From positions 124,001 through 188,000 of the forward strand of contig CAVQSZ010000017.1 of assembly GCA_963716115.1 (NCBI GenBank): DNA of 64,000 nt, in the 5' to 3' direction. The position numbers were made by a program, and so were the translations under genes. Under the pieces are notes generated by a model. It did not search any database and was not told the origin of the DNA. It saw only the letters and a program-made list of their open reading frames with translations. Of this stretch, positions 55,812 to 64,000 are shown piece by piece. The DNA comes from AP-15 sp963716115. Its GTDB lineage: Bacteria; Pseudomonadota; Alphaproteobacteria; ATCC43930; CGMCC-115725. Position 1 is the first letter of the stretch, and the number at the start of each line of letters is the position of its first letter.

Positions 55812-57947
55812 GTGAACACCAGCGCGCAGCCCGTCGAGATCGCGCCGGTCGACGCCGACGCCCCGTCGCGCTTCATCAATCGCGAGCTCTCCTGGCTCGC
55901 CTTCAACGAGCGGGTGCTCGCCGAGGCCGACAATCCGAGCCATCCGCTGCTGGAGCGTCTGCGCTTCCTGTCGATTTCGGCGAACAATCTCGACGAATTC
56001 TACATGGTGCGGGTCGCCGGGCTGAAGGGCCAATACCTCGCCGGCATCAAGACCCCGAGCCAGGACGGCCTGACGCCGGCGCAGCAGCTCGACAGAATCC
56101 GGGAGCGCATCGGCCGGCTGATGGCGGACCAGCAGGTCGCCTGGCTGTCGCTGCGCCGGCAGCTCGGCGACGCCGGGATCGCCGTCGTTGACCCGGGCGG
56201 GCTCGAGCGCGGCGACCGCGGCTGGCTCGAGGAGCGCTTCATGGCCGAGGTGTTCCCGGTCCTGACGCCCTTGGCGATCGACCCGGCGCATCCGTTCCCG
56301 TTTGTCGCCAACCGCGGCTTCGGCCTGGCGCTCGAGCTCGAGCGGGTCAGCGACGGCGTGCGCCTGCAGGCGCTGACCCTGATCCCGTCCTCGATCAACC
56401 GCTTCGTCCGCCTGCCGGGGAGCCGGATCAGGTTTCTGCCGATCGAGCAGATGATCGCGTTGTTTCTCGATCATCTGTTCCCGGGGTTTGCGGTCGTGGC
56501 GCAGGGCGTCTTTCGGGTGCTGCGCGACAGCGAGGTCGAGATCGAGGAGGAGGCGGAGGACCTCGTCCGCCTCTACGAGACCGTGCTCAAGCGGCGCCGG
56601 CGCGGCCATGCGATCCTGCTCGCGGTCGATTCGACGATGCCGGCCGAGCTGCGCCGCTTTCTGATGGAAAAGCTCGATGCCGCGCCGGCGGACGTGTTCG
56701 CCACCGACGGGCTTCTCGGCCTCAACGACACCGCGCAGCTGATCGTCGACGAGCGCCCCGATCTCGTCTTCACCCCCTATAACGCGCGCTTTCCCGAGCG
56801 GATCCGCGATTTCGGCGGGGATTGCTTCGCCGCGATCCGGCAGAAGGACATCGTCGTCCACCATCCCTATGAGAGCTTCGACGTGGTCGTGCAGTTTCTG
56901 CTGCAGGCGGCGCGCGACCCGGCGGTCGCGGCGATCAAGCAGACGCTCTACCGCACCAGCGACGACAGCCCGATCGTGCGGGCGCTGGCCGAGGCCGCCG
57001 AGGCCGGCAAATCGGTGACCGCGCTGGTCGAGCTCAAGGCGCGCTTCGACGAGGAGGCGAACATCCGCTGGGCGCGCGACCTCGAGCGCGCCGGGGTGCA
57101 GGTGGTCTACGGCTTTCTGCAGCTGAAGACGCACGCCAAGGTCTCTCTGGTGGTGCGCCGCGAGGCCGGCCGGCTGTGCTCGTACGTCCATTTCGGGACC
57201 GGCAACTACCATCCCTACACGGCCAAGGTTTACACGGATTTGTCGTTCTTCACCTGCGACCCGGCGTTGTGCCGCGACGCGGCGCGGCTGTTCAACTTCA
57301 TGACCGGCTATGCGACCCCGGCGAGCCTGGAAAAGATCACGGTGGCGCCGATCAACCTGCGCGCCCGCCTCAGCGAGCTGATCGAGGCCGAGATCGCCAA
57401 CGCGGAGCTCGGAAAGCCGGCGCAGATCTGGGCCAAGATGAACGCGCTGGTCGACCCGGCGATCATCGATCTGCTGTACCGGGCCTCCGGGGCGGGAGTG
57501 CGCATCGACCTCGTGGTCCGCGGCATCTGCTGCCTGAGGCCGGGCGTGCCGGGCCTGTCCGACAACATCCGCGTCAAAAGCATCGTCGGGCGTTTTCTCG
57601 AGCACGGCCGGATCGTCTGCTTCGGCAACGGCGCCAAGCTGCCCTCCGACCGCGCCAAGGTCTTTATCAGCTCGGCCGACTGGATGCCGCGCAATTTCGA
57701 CTGGCGCGTCGAGGCCCTGGTGCCGATCGAGAACCAGACCGTGCACCGCCAGGTGCTCGACGAGATCATGGCGGCCAATTTCCGCGACACCCTGCAGAGC
57801 TGGAGCCTGTCCGCCGACGGCGCCTACCATCGCGTGTCGGCCGATGAGGAGGCGTTCTCGGCCCATACCTATTTCATGACCAACCCCAGCCTCTCCGGGC
57901 GCGGCAAGGCGCTGCGGCGCGGCCAGCCGAAGCTCGTCGTCCGCTGA
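55812..57947 (+). CDS. ppk1: Polyphosphate kinase 1
   Basis: A 711-residue enzyme from GTG 55812. RFINRELSWLAFNERVLAEA, SISANNLDEFYMVRVAGLKGQ and the PLAIDPAHPFPFVANR block are PPK1 N-terminal signatures. The phosphorylated histidine lies in LQLKTHAKVSLVVRREAG, followed by YVHFGTGNYHPYTAKVYTDL and SSADWMPRNFDWRVE. It makes polyphosphate from ATP and is reversible. Adjacent to ppx, 5 bases apart. Confidence 0.97.
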   Translation: MNTSAQPVEIAPVDADAPSRFINRELSWLAFNERVLAEADNPSHPLLERLRFLSISANNLDEFYMVRVAGLKGQYLAGIKTPSQDGLTPAQQLDRIRERIGRLMADQQVAWLSLRRQLGDAGIAVVDPGGLERGDRGWLEERFMAEVFPVLTPLAIDPAHPFPFVANRGFGLALELERVSDGVRLQALTLIPSSINRFVRLPGSRIRFLPIEQMIALFLDHLFPGFAVVAQGVFRVLRDSEVEIEEEAEDLVRLYETVLKRRRRGHAILLAVDSTMPAELRRFLMEKLDAAPADVFATDGLLGLNDTAQLIVDERPDLVFTPYNARFPERIRDFGGDCFAAIRQKDIVVHHPYESFDVVVQFLLQAARDPAVAAIKQTLYRTSDDSPIVRALAEAAEAGKSVTALVELKARFDEEANIRWARDLERAGVQVVYGFLQLKTHAKVSLVVRREAGRLCSYVHFGTGNYHPYTAKVYTDLSFFTCDPALCRDAARLFNFMTGYATPASLEKITVAPINLRARLSELIEAEIANAELGKPAQIWAKMNALVDPAIIDLLYRASGAGVRIDLVVRGICCLRPGVPGLSDNIRVKSIVGRFLEHGRIVCFGNGAKLPSDRAKVFISSADWMPRNFDWRVEALVPIENQTVHRQVLDEIMAANFRDTLQSWSLSADGAYHRVSADEEAFSAHTYFMTNPSLSGRGKALRRGQPKLVVR

Positions 57948-57952
57948 TCCCG

Positions 57953-59489
57953 ATGCCGGACGGCGGCCCTACCGACGCGCCGGCCCGGATCGGCGTCATC
58001 GACCTCGGCTCCAACTCGCTGCGGCTGGTCATTTTCGAGCGGCTGGGCGGCGCCTTGTTCCCGCTGCTCAACGAGAAGGTGATGTGCGGGCTGGCGCGCG
58101 GGATCGCCTCGAGCGGCCGGCTCAACCGCGACGGCGTGGCCCCGGCGCTCGCCAATCTGCGCCGCTTCGCAGCACTGGCCGGCGCGATCGGGGTCGACCA
58201 TCTGGCGGTGCTGGCGACGGCGGCGGTGCGCGACGCCAGCGACGGCCGCGCTTTCGCCGACGAGGCGGCGCGCCATTGCGGCGTGCCGGTCGAGATCATC
58301 GGCGGCGCCGAGGAGGCGCGGCTGTCCGCCGCCGGGGTGCTGGCCGGCATCCCCGAGGCCGACGGCGTCGTCGGCGATCTCGGCGGCGGCAGCGTCGAGC
58401 TGGTCCGGGTCGGGCCGGACTGCCCCAGACCCGGGATCGGCCGCGGGATCAGCCTGCCGATCGGGGCGTTGCGTCTGGCCGAGCTCGGCGACAACCCGAA
58501 AGCGGTGTCCGACGCCGTCGAGCGGGCGATCTCGCGGGCCTCGGTCTGGCGCGCCGGGGCCGGACAGGACCTGCACCTGGTCGGCGGCGCGTGCGCGGGC
58601 GCTCGCCCGGCTGCACATGGAGCACACGGGCTATCCGCTGCACATCATCCAGCAGTACACGATCCCGCGCCGCGAGGCGGAGGCCTTCTTCGATGTCGTC
58701 GGCCGGCAGTCGCGCAAATCGCTCGAGCGGATCACCACGATCCAGCGCAAGCGTCTTGAAATGGCCCCGCTGGCGGCGCTGATCCTGCGCAAGCTCGTCG
58801 CGCTGACCGGACCGCAACGGGTGGTCTTCTCCGCCTTCGGGCTGCGCGAGGGCTATGCCTACGGGCTCGTCCCGGCGCAGGCGCGGGGCGCCGACCCGCT
58901 GATCGCCGCCTGCCAGGCGATCGCCCGCAGCCAAGGCCGCTTCGCCGCCGCCGGCGACCGGCTGCAGGAGTGGACGGCGCCGCTGTTTCCCAACCTGGCC
59001 GAGCGCGCCCGGCGGCTGCATCGAGCCGCCTGCTGGCTCGCCGACATCGCCTGGAGCGACCATCCCGACTACCGCGCCGAGCAGGCCTTCACGCGCAGCC
59101 TGAGGATGCCGTTCCCCGCCGCGAGCCACGCCGACCGGGTATTCATCGCCACGGTGCTGCACGCCCGCTATGCCGGCGCGGTCGACGATCCGGTCAAGGA
59201 GCCGACCCGCCGCCTGCTCGACGACCGGATGGCCGGGGAGGTGCGCGCCTTGGGTCTGGCGCTGCGGCTCGCCTACACGCTGTGCGGCGGGGTCGTCGAC
59301 CTGCTGTCGGAAATGCGGCTCGGGCGCGAAGGCCGCAATCTCGTTCTCGAAGTCCCGCCGGACGACAGCCTCGCCGCCGGCGAGGCGGTGCAGCGCCGTC
59401 TCGACGCCCTCGCCCGCTCGCTTGGCGCGACCTCGTCGCTGCGGCGGCGCTCGCCGCGCCTGGCCCGGGCCGGCGCGCCCAGTCCCTGA
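57953..59489 (+). CDS. ppx: Exopolyphosphatase/GppA phosphatase (apparent frameshift near 58592)
   Basis: ATG 57953 opens a Ppx/GppA ATPase-fold domain: IGVIDLGSNSLRLVIFERL (phosphate 1), ATAAVRDASDG, IIGGAEEARLSAAG and VVGDLGGGSVELVRVG (phosphate 2). Near 58592 a one-base slip interrupts VGGA...RALARLHMEHTGYPLHIIQQYTI; the rest runs in the next frame to 59489 with the HD-like C-terminal domain. Repaired length is about 511 residues, normal. It removes terminal phosphate from polyphosphate, opposite in effect to ppk1 next to it. Confidence 0.92.
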
Positions 59490-59514
59490 AGGCGCCGCCG
59501 CGGCGATCGTGCTC

Positions 59515-59994
59515 TCAGCCGCCGCGGTGGATCGGATCGACCCAGAGCACCTCTTCCGGGCGCTCGGCCGGCTCGATGTCGAGGTTGACGACGACCGCCT
59601 CGTTGTCGCTGCGCACCAGCACGCATTCCAATGTCGCGTCGGAGGAGGCGTTGATCTCCTGATGCGGCACATAAGGCGGCACGAAGATGAAATCGCCCGG
59701 GCCGGCCTCGGCCACGTATTCGAGCCGCTCGCCCCAGCGCATCCGCGCCCGGCCCTTGAGGATGTAGATCACGCTTTCGAGGGCGCCGTGGTGGTGCGCG
59801 CCGGTCTTGGCGTTGGCGTGGATCTTGACCGTGCCGGCCCAGATCTTCTGCGCCCCGACGCGGGCGAGGTTGATCGCCGCGGCGCGGTCCATGCCGGGCG
59901 TCTGGGCGGTGTTCGGGTCGAGCCGGTCGCCGGGGATCACCTTGACCCCGTGGCTCTTCCAGTCGATCGGCTCATGCCGGTGCTCGCCGCTCAT
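59515..59994 (-). CDS. Cupin-domain protein
   Basis: A 159-residue protein from ATG 59994. A single beta-barrel cupin: KIHANAKTGAHHHGALESVIYILKGRARMRWG carries the first motif with metal-binding histidines (HHHGALE), and PGDFIFVPPYVPHQEINAS the second. Function unknown; family members bind a divalent metal and a small acid or sugar. Converges with ppx. Confidence 0.85.
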   Translation of the reverse strand: MSGEHRHEPIDWKSHGVKVIPGDRLDPNTAQTPGMDRAAAINLARVGAQKIWAGTVKIHANAKTGAHHHGALESVIYILKGRARMRWGERLEYVAEAGPGDFIFVPPYVPHQEINASSDATLECVLVRSDNEAVVVNLDIEPAERPEEVLWVDPIHRGG

Positions 59995-60097
59995 CTCGAT
60001 CGTCCCTATCCGCAGGCCGCCGGCTGTTGATATGGTATCGCCCGAAGGATTTCAACGATAATTCCCGCAGATGAAATATATATAACGGTAGGGACAG

Positions 60098-61030
60098 GTG
60101 AATTCGATCAAGCTGGCCGTCCCGGACCTGATCTCGAACTCGTATTTCCCGGCCGTGGCCGCGGTCGAGCTCGGCTTTTTCAAGGCCGAAGGGCTCGACG
60201 CCGCGTTGGAGCTGGTCTTCCCGGTCGACCGCGCCTATCGCGAGATGCGCGACGGGGCGATCGACTTCGTCGGCGGCTCGGCGCATTCGGCGCTCGCGGC
60301 CTTTCCCGAATGGGAGGGCGTCAAGCTGCTCTGCGCGCAGGCGCAGGGGATGTACTGGTTTCTGGTCATGCGCGCCGATTTGGGCGCCAGACGCGGCGAT
60401 GTCGGCGTGGTCAAGGGCCGCAGCATCGGGGCCGCGCCCTGGGTCGAGATGGGGCTTCGCCGGCTGCTGATCGAAGCCGGGATCGATTTGGCGCGCGACG
60501 GGGTCAGGATCGCGCCGGTTCCGGGCGCCGCGGGGACCACCGTCAATTTCGGCCTGACGGCGGCCAAGGCGCTCGAGGACGGCCTGATCGACGGGTTCTG
60601 GGCGAACGGCATGGGGGCCGAGGTCGCGGTGCGTCGCGGCGTCGGCGCGGTGGTCCTCGATGTGCGCCGCGGCGACGGGCCAAAGCCTTGCTTCAACTAT
60701 ACGATGTCGGCGCTGGCGACGACCGATCGGCTGCTCGGGCGGTCGCCCGAAGCCGCCGCCGCCGCGGTGCGGGCGATCGTCAAGACCCAGGCGGCGCTGA
60801 AGGCGGATACGGCCCGCGCCGCCGAGGTCGGCCGCAGGCTCTTCCCGCCGGCCGAGGCCGAGCTGATCGCCGAGCTGATCCGCCGCGACCTGCCCTATTA
60901 CGACCCGGCGATCTCCCCGGAATTCGTCGCCGGCATGAGCCGGTTCGCCCGCGACCTCGGCATCCTCAAGGGCGACATCCCCTACGAGAAGGTCGTCGCC
61001 GCCGGCTGCGCCGCGCTGTGGCGAGGCTGA
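60098..61030 (+). CDS. NMT1/THI5-like ABC transporter binding protein
   Basis: A 310-residue protein from GTG 60098, which lies after an AT-rich stretch (TATATATAACGG). SIKLAVPDLISNSYFPAVAAVELGFFKAEGLDAALELVFP and DGAIDFVGGSAHSALAAFPEW are typical of substrate-binding proteins for thiamine-precursor, nitrate/sulfonate-like ligands. No signal peptide is present, so it may be cytoplasmic or need a different start. It lies 49 bases before a luciferase-like oxidoreductase, and no permease or ATPase is near. Confidence 0.82.
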   Translation: MNSIKLAVPDLISNSYFPAVAAVELGFFKAEGLDAALELVFPVDRAYREMRDGAIDFVGGSAHSALAAFPEWEGVKLLCAQAQGMYWFLVMRADLGARRGDVGVVKGRSIGAAPWVEMGLRRLLIEAGIDLARDGVRIAPVPGAAGTTVNFGLTAAKALEDGLIDGFWANGMGAEVAVRRGVGAVVLDVRRGDGPKPCFNYTMSALATTDRLLGRSPEAAAAAVRAIVKTQAALKADTARAAEVGRRLFPPAEAELIAELIRRDLPYYDPAISPEFVAGMSRFARDLGILKGDIPYEKVVAAGCAALWRG

Positions 61031-61079
61031 ACGGCCCGCCGATGGCGGCGGGATCGCGAGAGGTCGAAGGGGAGGGGCG

Positions 61080-62072
61080 GTGAAATTCGGCGTCCTGCAA
61101 TTCTTCAGCTGGCCTGAGCGGCGGGTCGAGCTGGCGACGGTCTACGCCCGCGCGCTGGAGCGGATCGAGATCATGGACCGCGCCGGCTACGACGCGGTGT
61201 GGCTCGCCGAGCACCATTTTTCGAGCTTCAGCGTCTGCCCGTCGGTGCACATGGTCGGGGTCATGGCCGCGGCCCGGACCCGGCGGCTGCGCATCGGCAC
61301 GGCGGTGTCGCTGGCGCCGTTCTACCATCCGCTGCGGCTCGCCGAGGAGGTGGCGCTGCTCGACGTCTTGTCCGGCGGGCGGGTCAACTGGGGCGCCGGG
61401 CGCGGCTTTGCCCGGGTCGAGTTCACCGCCTTCGGGGTGCCGCCCGAGGAGAGCGCGTCGCGCTTTCGCGAGGCCGTCGAGATCGTGCTGCGGGCGTGGA
61501 CCGACGAGCGGCTGAGCTTCGCCGGCGCGCATTTCCGCTTCGAGGATCTGGAGGTGCTGCCCAAGCCGATGCAGCGCCCGCACCCGCCGGTGTGGATGGC
61601 GGCGAGCTCGGAGGGGGCGATCGAATGGGCCGCCGGGCGCGGCTTTTCGATCCTGATGGACCCGCATTCCTCGGCCGCCGAGATCGGCCGCAAGCGCCGG
61701 TTCTATGGCGAGCGGCTCGCCGCATCGGGCTTTTCCGAGGCCGGCCGCGACATCCCGATGGCGCGGCTGGTGGCGCTCGCCGGCACCGCCGGCGAGGCGG
61801 CGGCGGTGGCGCGGGCCGGCGCCGAGTGGATCGTCGATTCCTATCTCGACGCGCGGCACCGGCCGGTCATGCAGTCGAGCTTCACGCCCGAAGGGGTCGA
61901 CCCGATCCGCCGCTACCTCGACGAGGTGATCCTGCACGGCGAGCCGGACAAGGTCGTCGACGACATCCTGCGGCTGCGCGACGAGATCGGCCTCGATTAT
62001 CTCCTCTGCGCGCCGCTCAGCCACCAATCCTTCATGCTCTTGACCGATAAGGTGCTGCCGCGGCTCGCCTGA
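61080..62072 (+). CDS. LLM-class flavin-dependent oxidoreductase
   Basis: A 330-residue bacterial-luciferase-like protein; GTG 61080 follows GGGGAGGGGCG. AGYDAVWLAEHHFSSFSVCPSVH, RLRIGTAVSLAPFYHPLRLAEEVALLDVLSGGRVNWGAGRGF and PPVWMAASSEGAIEWAAGRGF are family hallmarks with the FMN/F420-binding histidine. It probably oxidises or cleaves an organic substrate with reduced flavin. Co-transcription with the NMT1-like protein is likely. Confidence 0.92.
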   Translation: MKFGVLQFFSWPERRVELATVYARALERIEIMDRAGYDAVWLAEHHFSSFSVCPSVHMVGVMAAARTRRLRIGTAVSLAPFYHPLRLAEEVALLDVLSGGRVNWGAGRGFARVEFTAFGVPPEESASRFREAVEIVLRAWTDERLSFAGAHFRFEDLEVLPKPMQRPHPPVWMAASSEGAIEWAAGRGFSILMDPHSSAAEIGRKRRFYGERLAASGFSEAGRDIPMARLVALAGTAGEAAAVARAGAEWIVDSYLDARHRPVMQSSFTPEGVDPIRRYLDEVILHGEPDKVVDDILRLRDEIGLDYLLCAPLSHQSFMLLTDKVLPRLA

Positions 62073-62093
62073 GCCCGAGCCCGGCGCGGTGTT

Positions 62094-62768
62094 TCAGCCG
62101 AGATCGACCTGGGTCAGCGTCGCCGCGATCGGGCCCCGACCCGGCGCCGCGACGGCGAGCCGGATATGGGGCAGCGGGCGAAGCTCGGCCAGGCGCCAGC
62201 GCGTCGGGATGCCGAGCTCTTCCGGGATGGCGGCGCGGCCGGCGCCGGGCGCGACGGCGAAGCGCTCGGGGGAAATCCGCAGCCCCAGGCCGGCGGCTTT
62301 GAGGATCGCCTCTTTCGCCGTCCAGATCCGGAAGAACATGTCGGCGCGGCCGTCCGGGGGCAGCTCCTCGAGCAGCCGGACTTCCGACGGGGCGAACCAT
62401 CGGCGGGCGACGGCGGCGATGTCGAGCGGGCGGCGAATGTCCTCGGCGTCGACGCCGACCGGGGCCCCGCGCAGCAGGGCGCAGGCGGCAAAGCCCCTTG
62501 TATGGGTCAGGTTGAACGACAGGGCGGGACGGCCGCGCTGCGCCGGGTCGAGCTCGGGCCGGCCCTGCGGCTCGCGGACGAGGCGCGGCTCCTCGCCCGA
62601 GAGCATCTCGCGCAGCGCCCGGCGCAGCAGCGCGTGCGCGGCGACATAGGTCCGCCGGTCATCGTCGAAGGCGAAGGCCCCGGCGGTCCGCGCCTCCTCG
62701 CCCGACAATTCCGCCAGCAGACGCGTCATCGCGTGGCGGTCGAGGCCGCCGCTTTCGGCGAACCGCAC
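62094..62768 (-). CDS. 4'-phosphopantetheinyl transferase (Sfp type)
   Basis: About 224 residues from GTG 62768, or 211 from ATG 62729; start uncertain. FNLTHTRGFAACALLRGAPVGVDAEDI and FRIWTAKEAILKAAGLGL are the two Mg-CoA-binding motifs of the family. It transfers the phosphopantetheine arm from CoA to a carrier-protein serine. A secondary-metabolism target is usual for Sfp types, but no polyketide or peptide synthetase is in the window. Divergent from the peroxiredoxin gene. Confidence 0.87.
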   Translation of the reverse strand: MRFAESGGLDRHAMTRLLAELSGEEARTAGAFAFDDDRRTYVAAHALLRRALREMLSGEEPRLVREPQGRPELDPAQRGRPALSFNLTHTRGFAACALLRGAPVGVDAEDIRRPLDIAAVARRWFAPSEVRLLEELPPDGRADMFFRIWTAKEAILKAAGLGLRISPERFAVAPGAGRAAIPEELGIPTRWRLAELRPLPHIRLAVAAPGRGPIAATLTQVDLG

Positions 62769-62877
62769 CGCGACCTTGAACGGGGGCCTTGCACGAAAGT
62801 CTGCTGACGGGTTGATGCCGGGGCTCCGCTGTGCTGGGATATGGCGAGTATCGAAAACACGTTCCGGAGGGCGATCC

Positions 62878-63360
62878 ATGACGATCAAGGTCGGCGACAA
62901 GGTGCCATCGGTGACATTGCGCTATCTCGGCCCGGAGGGCGTGCAGGCGGTTTCCTCCGACGATTTCTTCCGCGGCAAGAAAATCGCGCTGTTCGGGGTG
63001 CCCGGGGCCTATACCCGGACCTGCTCGTCGCGCCACCTGCCGAGCTACATCAACCATGCCGCGGAGCTCAAGGCAAAGGGCGTCGATGCGATCGCCTGCA
63101 TCGCGGTCAACGACCAGTTCGTCATGGCTGCCTGGGGCAAGGAGCACAAGGCCGACGACAAGGTCGTGATGCTGGGCGACGGCAGCGCCGAGCTCACCCA
63201 CGCGATCGGGCTCGATCTCGACCGCGTCAAGGAAGGGATGGGCATGCGCTCGCAGCGCTATTCGATGCTGGTCGACGACGGCGTGGTCAAACTGCTCAAC
63301 ATCGAGAAGCCAGGCGAGTTCGATGTCTCCAGCGCCGAGGCGATGCTGAAGGCGCTGTGA
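62878..63360 (+). CDS. Peroxiredoxin (Prx5/redoxin family)
   Basis: A 160-residue protein; ATG 62878 follows CCGGAGGGCGATCC. The peroxidatic cysteine is Cys49 in FGVPGAYTRTCSSRHLPSY, with FRGKKIALFGVPG before it and VAVND-type block (CIAVNDQFVMAAWG) after. It reduces hydrogen peroxide and organic hydroperoxides with glutathione or thioredoxin. Length is normal. Confidence 0.95.
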   Translation: MTIKVGDKVPSVTLRYLGPEGVQAVSSDDFFRGKKIALFGVPGAYTRTCSSRHLPSYINHAAELKAKGVDAIACIAVNDQFVMAAWGKEHKADDKVVMLGDGSAELTHAIGLDLDRVKEGMGMRSQRYSMLVDDGVVKLLNIEKPGEFDVSSAEAMLKAL

Positions 63361-63364
63361 GCCG

Positions 63365-63652
63365 ATGGCGCGCGGCTGGCCGCCCGCGGCGGCCCTTCTG
63401 CTGGCCCTCGCCGGCGCGCCAGGGGCGAGCGCGCAGCAGGCGGCGCCGGATGCCGCGCCGGGGCCGCTTTACCTGCCGCCGCGCCCCGCCGAGGCCGGCA
63501 AGCCCCTGGCCTGGGACCGGCAATTGGGCGGCGAGGCGGAGCGCGACGCGCGCGCCCAATGCGCGCCCGTGCTGTCGTGCCGGGTGCAGCTCCTCGGGGT
63601 CATCGAAAAGAACGGCGCGGTCATGCTCAGGGGCAGGGCGTTTGCCTGGTAG
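63365..63652 (+). CDS. Small secreted hypothetical protein
   Basis: A 95-residue protein; signal peptide AAALLLALAGAPGASA, then a proline-rich part (PLYLPPRPAEAGKPLAWD) and two cysteines (CAPVLSC) before VQLLGVIEKNGAVMLRGRAFAW. No domain recognised. It begins 4 bases after the peroxiredoxin stop, so likely co-transcribed with it. Confidence 0.6.
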   Translation: MARGWPPAAALLLALAGAPGASAQQAAPDAAPGPLYLPPRPAEAGKPLAWDRQLGGEAERDARAQCAPVLSCRVQLLGVIEKNGAVMLRGRAFAW

Positions 63653-63754
63653 TCCTTGAAGGAGCGGGTCCGGTCGAAAGCCCGCGGCCGCCGCCGATCA
63701 AAAATCCGGGCGAGCATCGCGCGGCGCCGGCCGCCAGCAGAGTGGGCACAAGGC

Positions 63755-64000
63755 ATGACGCAACCTTTCTCGATCACGGTCGTCGGCGCCGGGGCGGTCG
63801 GCAGCGCGATCGCCTACTCGCTCGCCGCCGCCGGCTTTTCGCCAAAGCTCGTCGCCCGCGGCGAGACCCTGGCCGCACTGCGGCGCGACGGGTTGCGGGT
63901 CGACAAATGGAATGGCGGCGGCGTCGTCCGGATCGAGGCCAGCGACGCCCCCGAGACATTCGGGCCGCAGGATCTGGTGGTGGGCACGATGAAGGCGCAG
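63755..64000 (+). CDS. panE: 2-dehydropantoate 2-reductase-like protein, partial
   Basis: The first 82 residues only; the gene runs out of the window. ITVVGAGAVGSAIAYSLAAAG is the NADP-binding Rossmann motif of the ApbA/PanE family, followed by the LVARGETLAALRRDGLRV block and VVGTMKAQ. PanE reduces ketopantoate to pantoate in coenzyme A synthesis. Paralogues with other substrates exist, so the exact role is open. Confidence 0.8.
   Translation, partial: MTQPFSITVVGAGAVGSAIAYSLAAAGFSPKLVARGETLAALRRDGLRVDKWNGGGVVRIEASDAPETFGPQDLVVGTMKAQ

Noticed and set aside
54921..57866. A 981-codon open frame antisense to ppk1 and the Fe-S oxidoreductase
   Set aside because: Rich in Arg, Ala, Gly, Asp and His without domains; it is the usual antisense shadow in very GC-rich DNA, and the sense genes are certain.

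Overview
The window is very GC-rich and reads as chromosomal DNA of an alphaproteobacterium, probably near Rhodospirillales or Hyphomicrobiales. The evidence is gene order and family content: rpsF-rpsR-DUF2232-rplI, fabD-fabG-acpP-fabF-mltG-yicC, an Aap-type amino-acid transporter, a DUF6489 protein, and short interspersed repeats of the 'GTCATTGCGAGC...GCAATGAC' kind. The exact lineage is an inference.

Layout. 0-5 kb (minus strand): the N-terminal part of xseA, a HAD hydrolase, an MBL-fold hydrolase, a cysteine-dioxygenase-like cupin, a 2OG-Fe(II) oxygenase and a cyclopropane-fatty-acid synthase. 5-13.3 kb: housekeeping genes, with a ribosomal operon (rpsF, rpsR, DUF2232, rplI) diverging from a fatty-acid and cell-wall run (fabD, fabG, acpP, fabF, mltG, yicC). 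13.3-21 kb: an AT-richer archaeal-type CMP-kinase-like gene, an EmrAB-type efflux pair with a divergent TetR gene and a perfect palindrome between them, a tandem DUF427 protein, and a secreted LprI/ankyrin protein. 21-27 kb: a MarR regulator divergent from a three-subunit molybdenum hydroxylase, a HigBA toxin-antitoxin pair, and a DUF5681 protein. 27-32 kb: a secreted PQQ-type sugar dehydrogenase, a PEP-CTERM protein and a CadC-like TPR regulator, with a 177-bp direct duplication. 32.7-39 kb: a complete branched-chain amino-acid ABC transporter (livH, M, G, F, K). 39-46.3 kb: two BmpC-type permeases without an ATPase, an MBL hydrolase, small enzymes, aapJ-aapQ without aapM or aapP, and tRNA-Arg(CCT). 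46.3-54 kb: two AT-richer small genes beside the tRNA, an atypical SDR, an aldo/keto reductase, an ArsB/NhaD-type transporter, an orphan TRAP binding protein, DUF488, and argC behind an arginine-rich leader peptide and an intrinsic terminator. 54-64 kb: an Fe-S oxidoreductase, ppk1-ppx, a cupin, an NMT1-like binding protein with a luciferase-like oxidoreductase, a phosphopantetheinyl transferase, a peroxiredoxin, and the start of a panE-like gene.

Two matters stand out. The leader of argC looks like a classical attenuator: an apparently leaderless 38-codon ORF with five consecutive Arg codons, followed by an 11-bp terminator hairpin with a U-run just before the argC ribosome-binding site. I know of no described arginine attenuator of this design in alphaproteobacteria. 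Separately, at least six otherwise well-conserved genes carry apparent single-base frameshifts. This suggests indel errors in the sequence more than real decay, and should be settled before any of them is called a pseudogene. No CRISPR array, rRNA, complete insertion sequence or phage structural module was seen.
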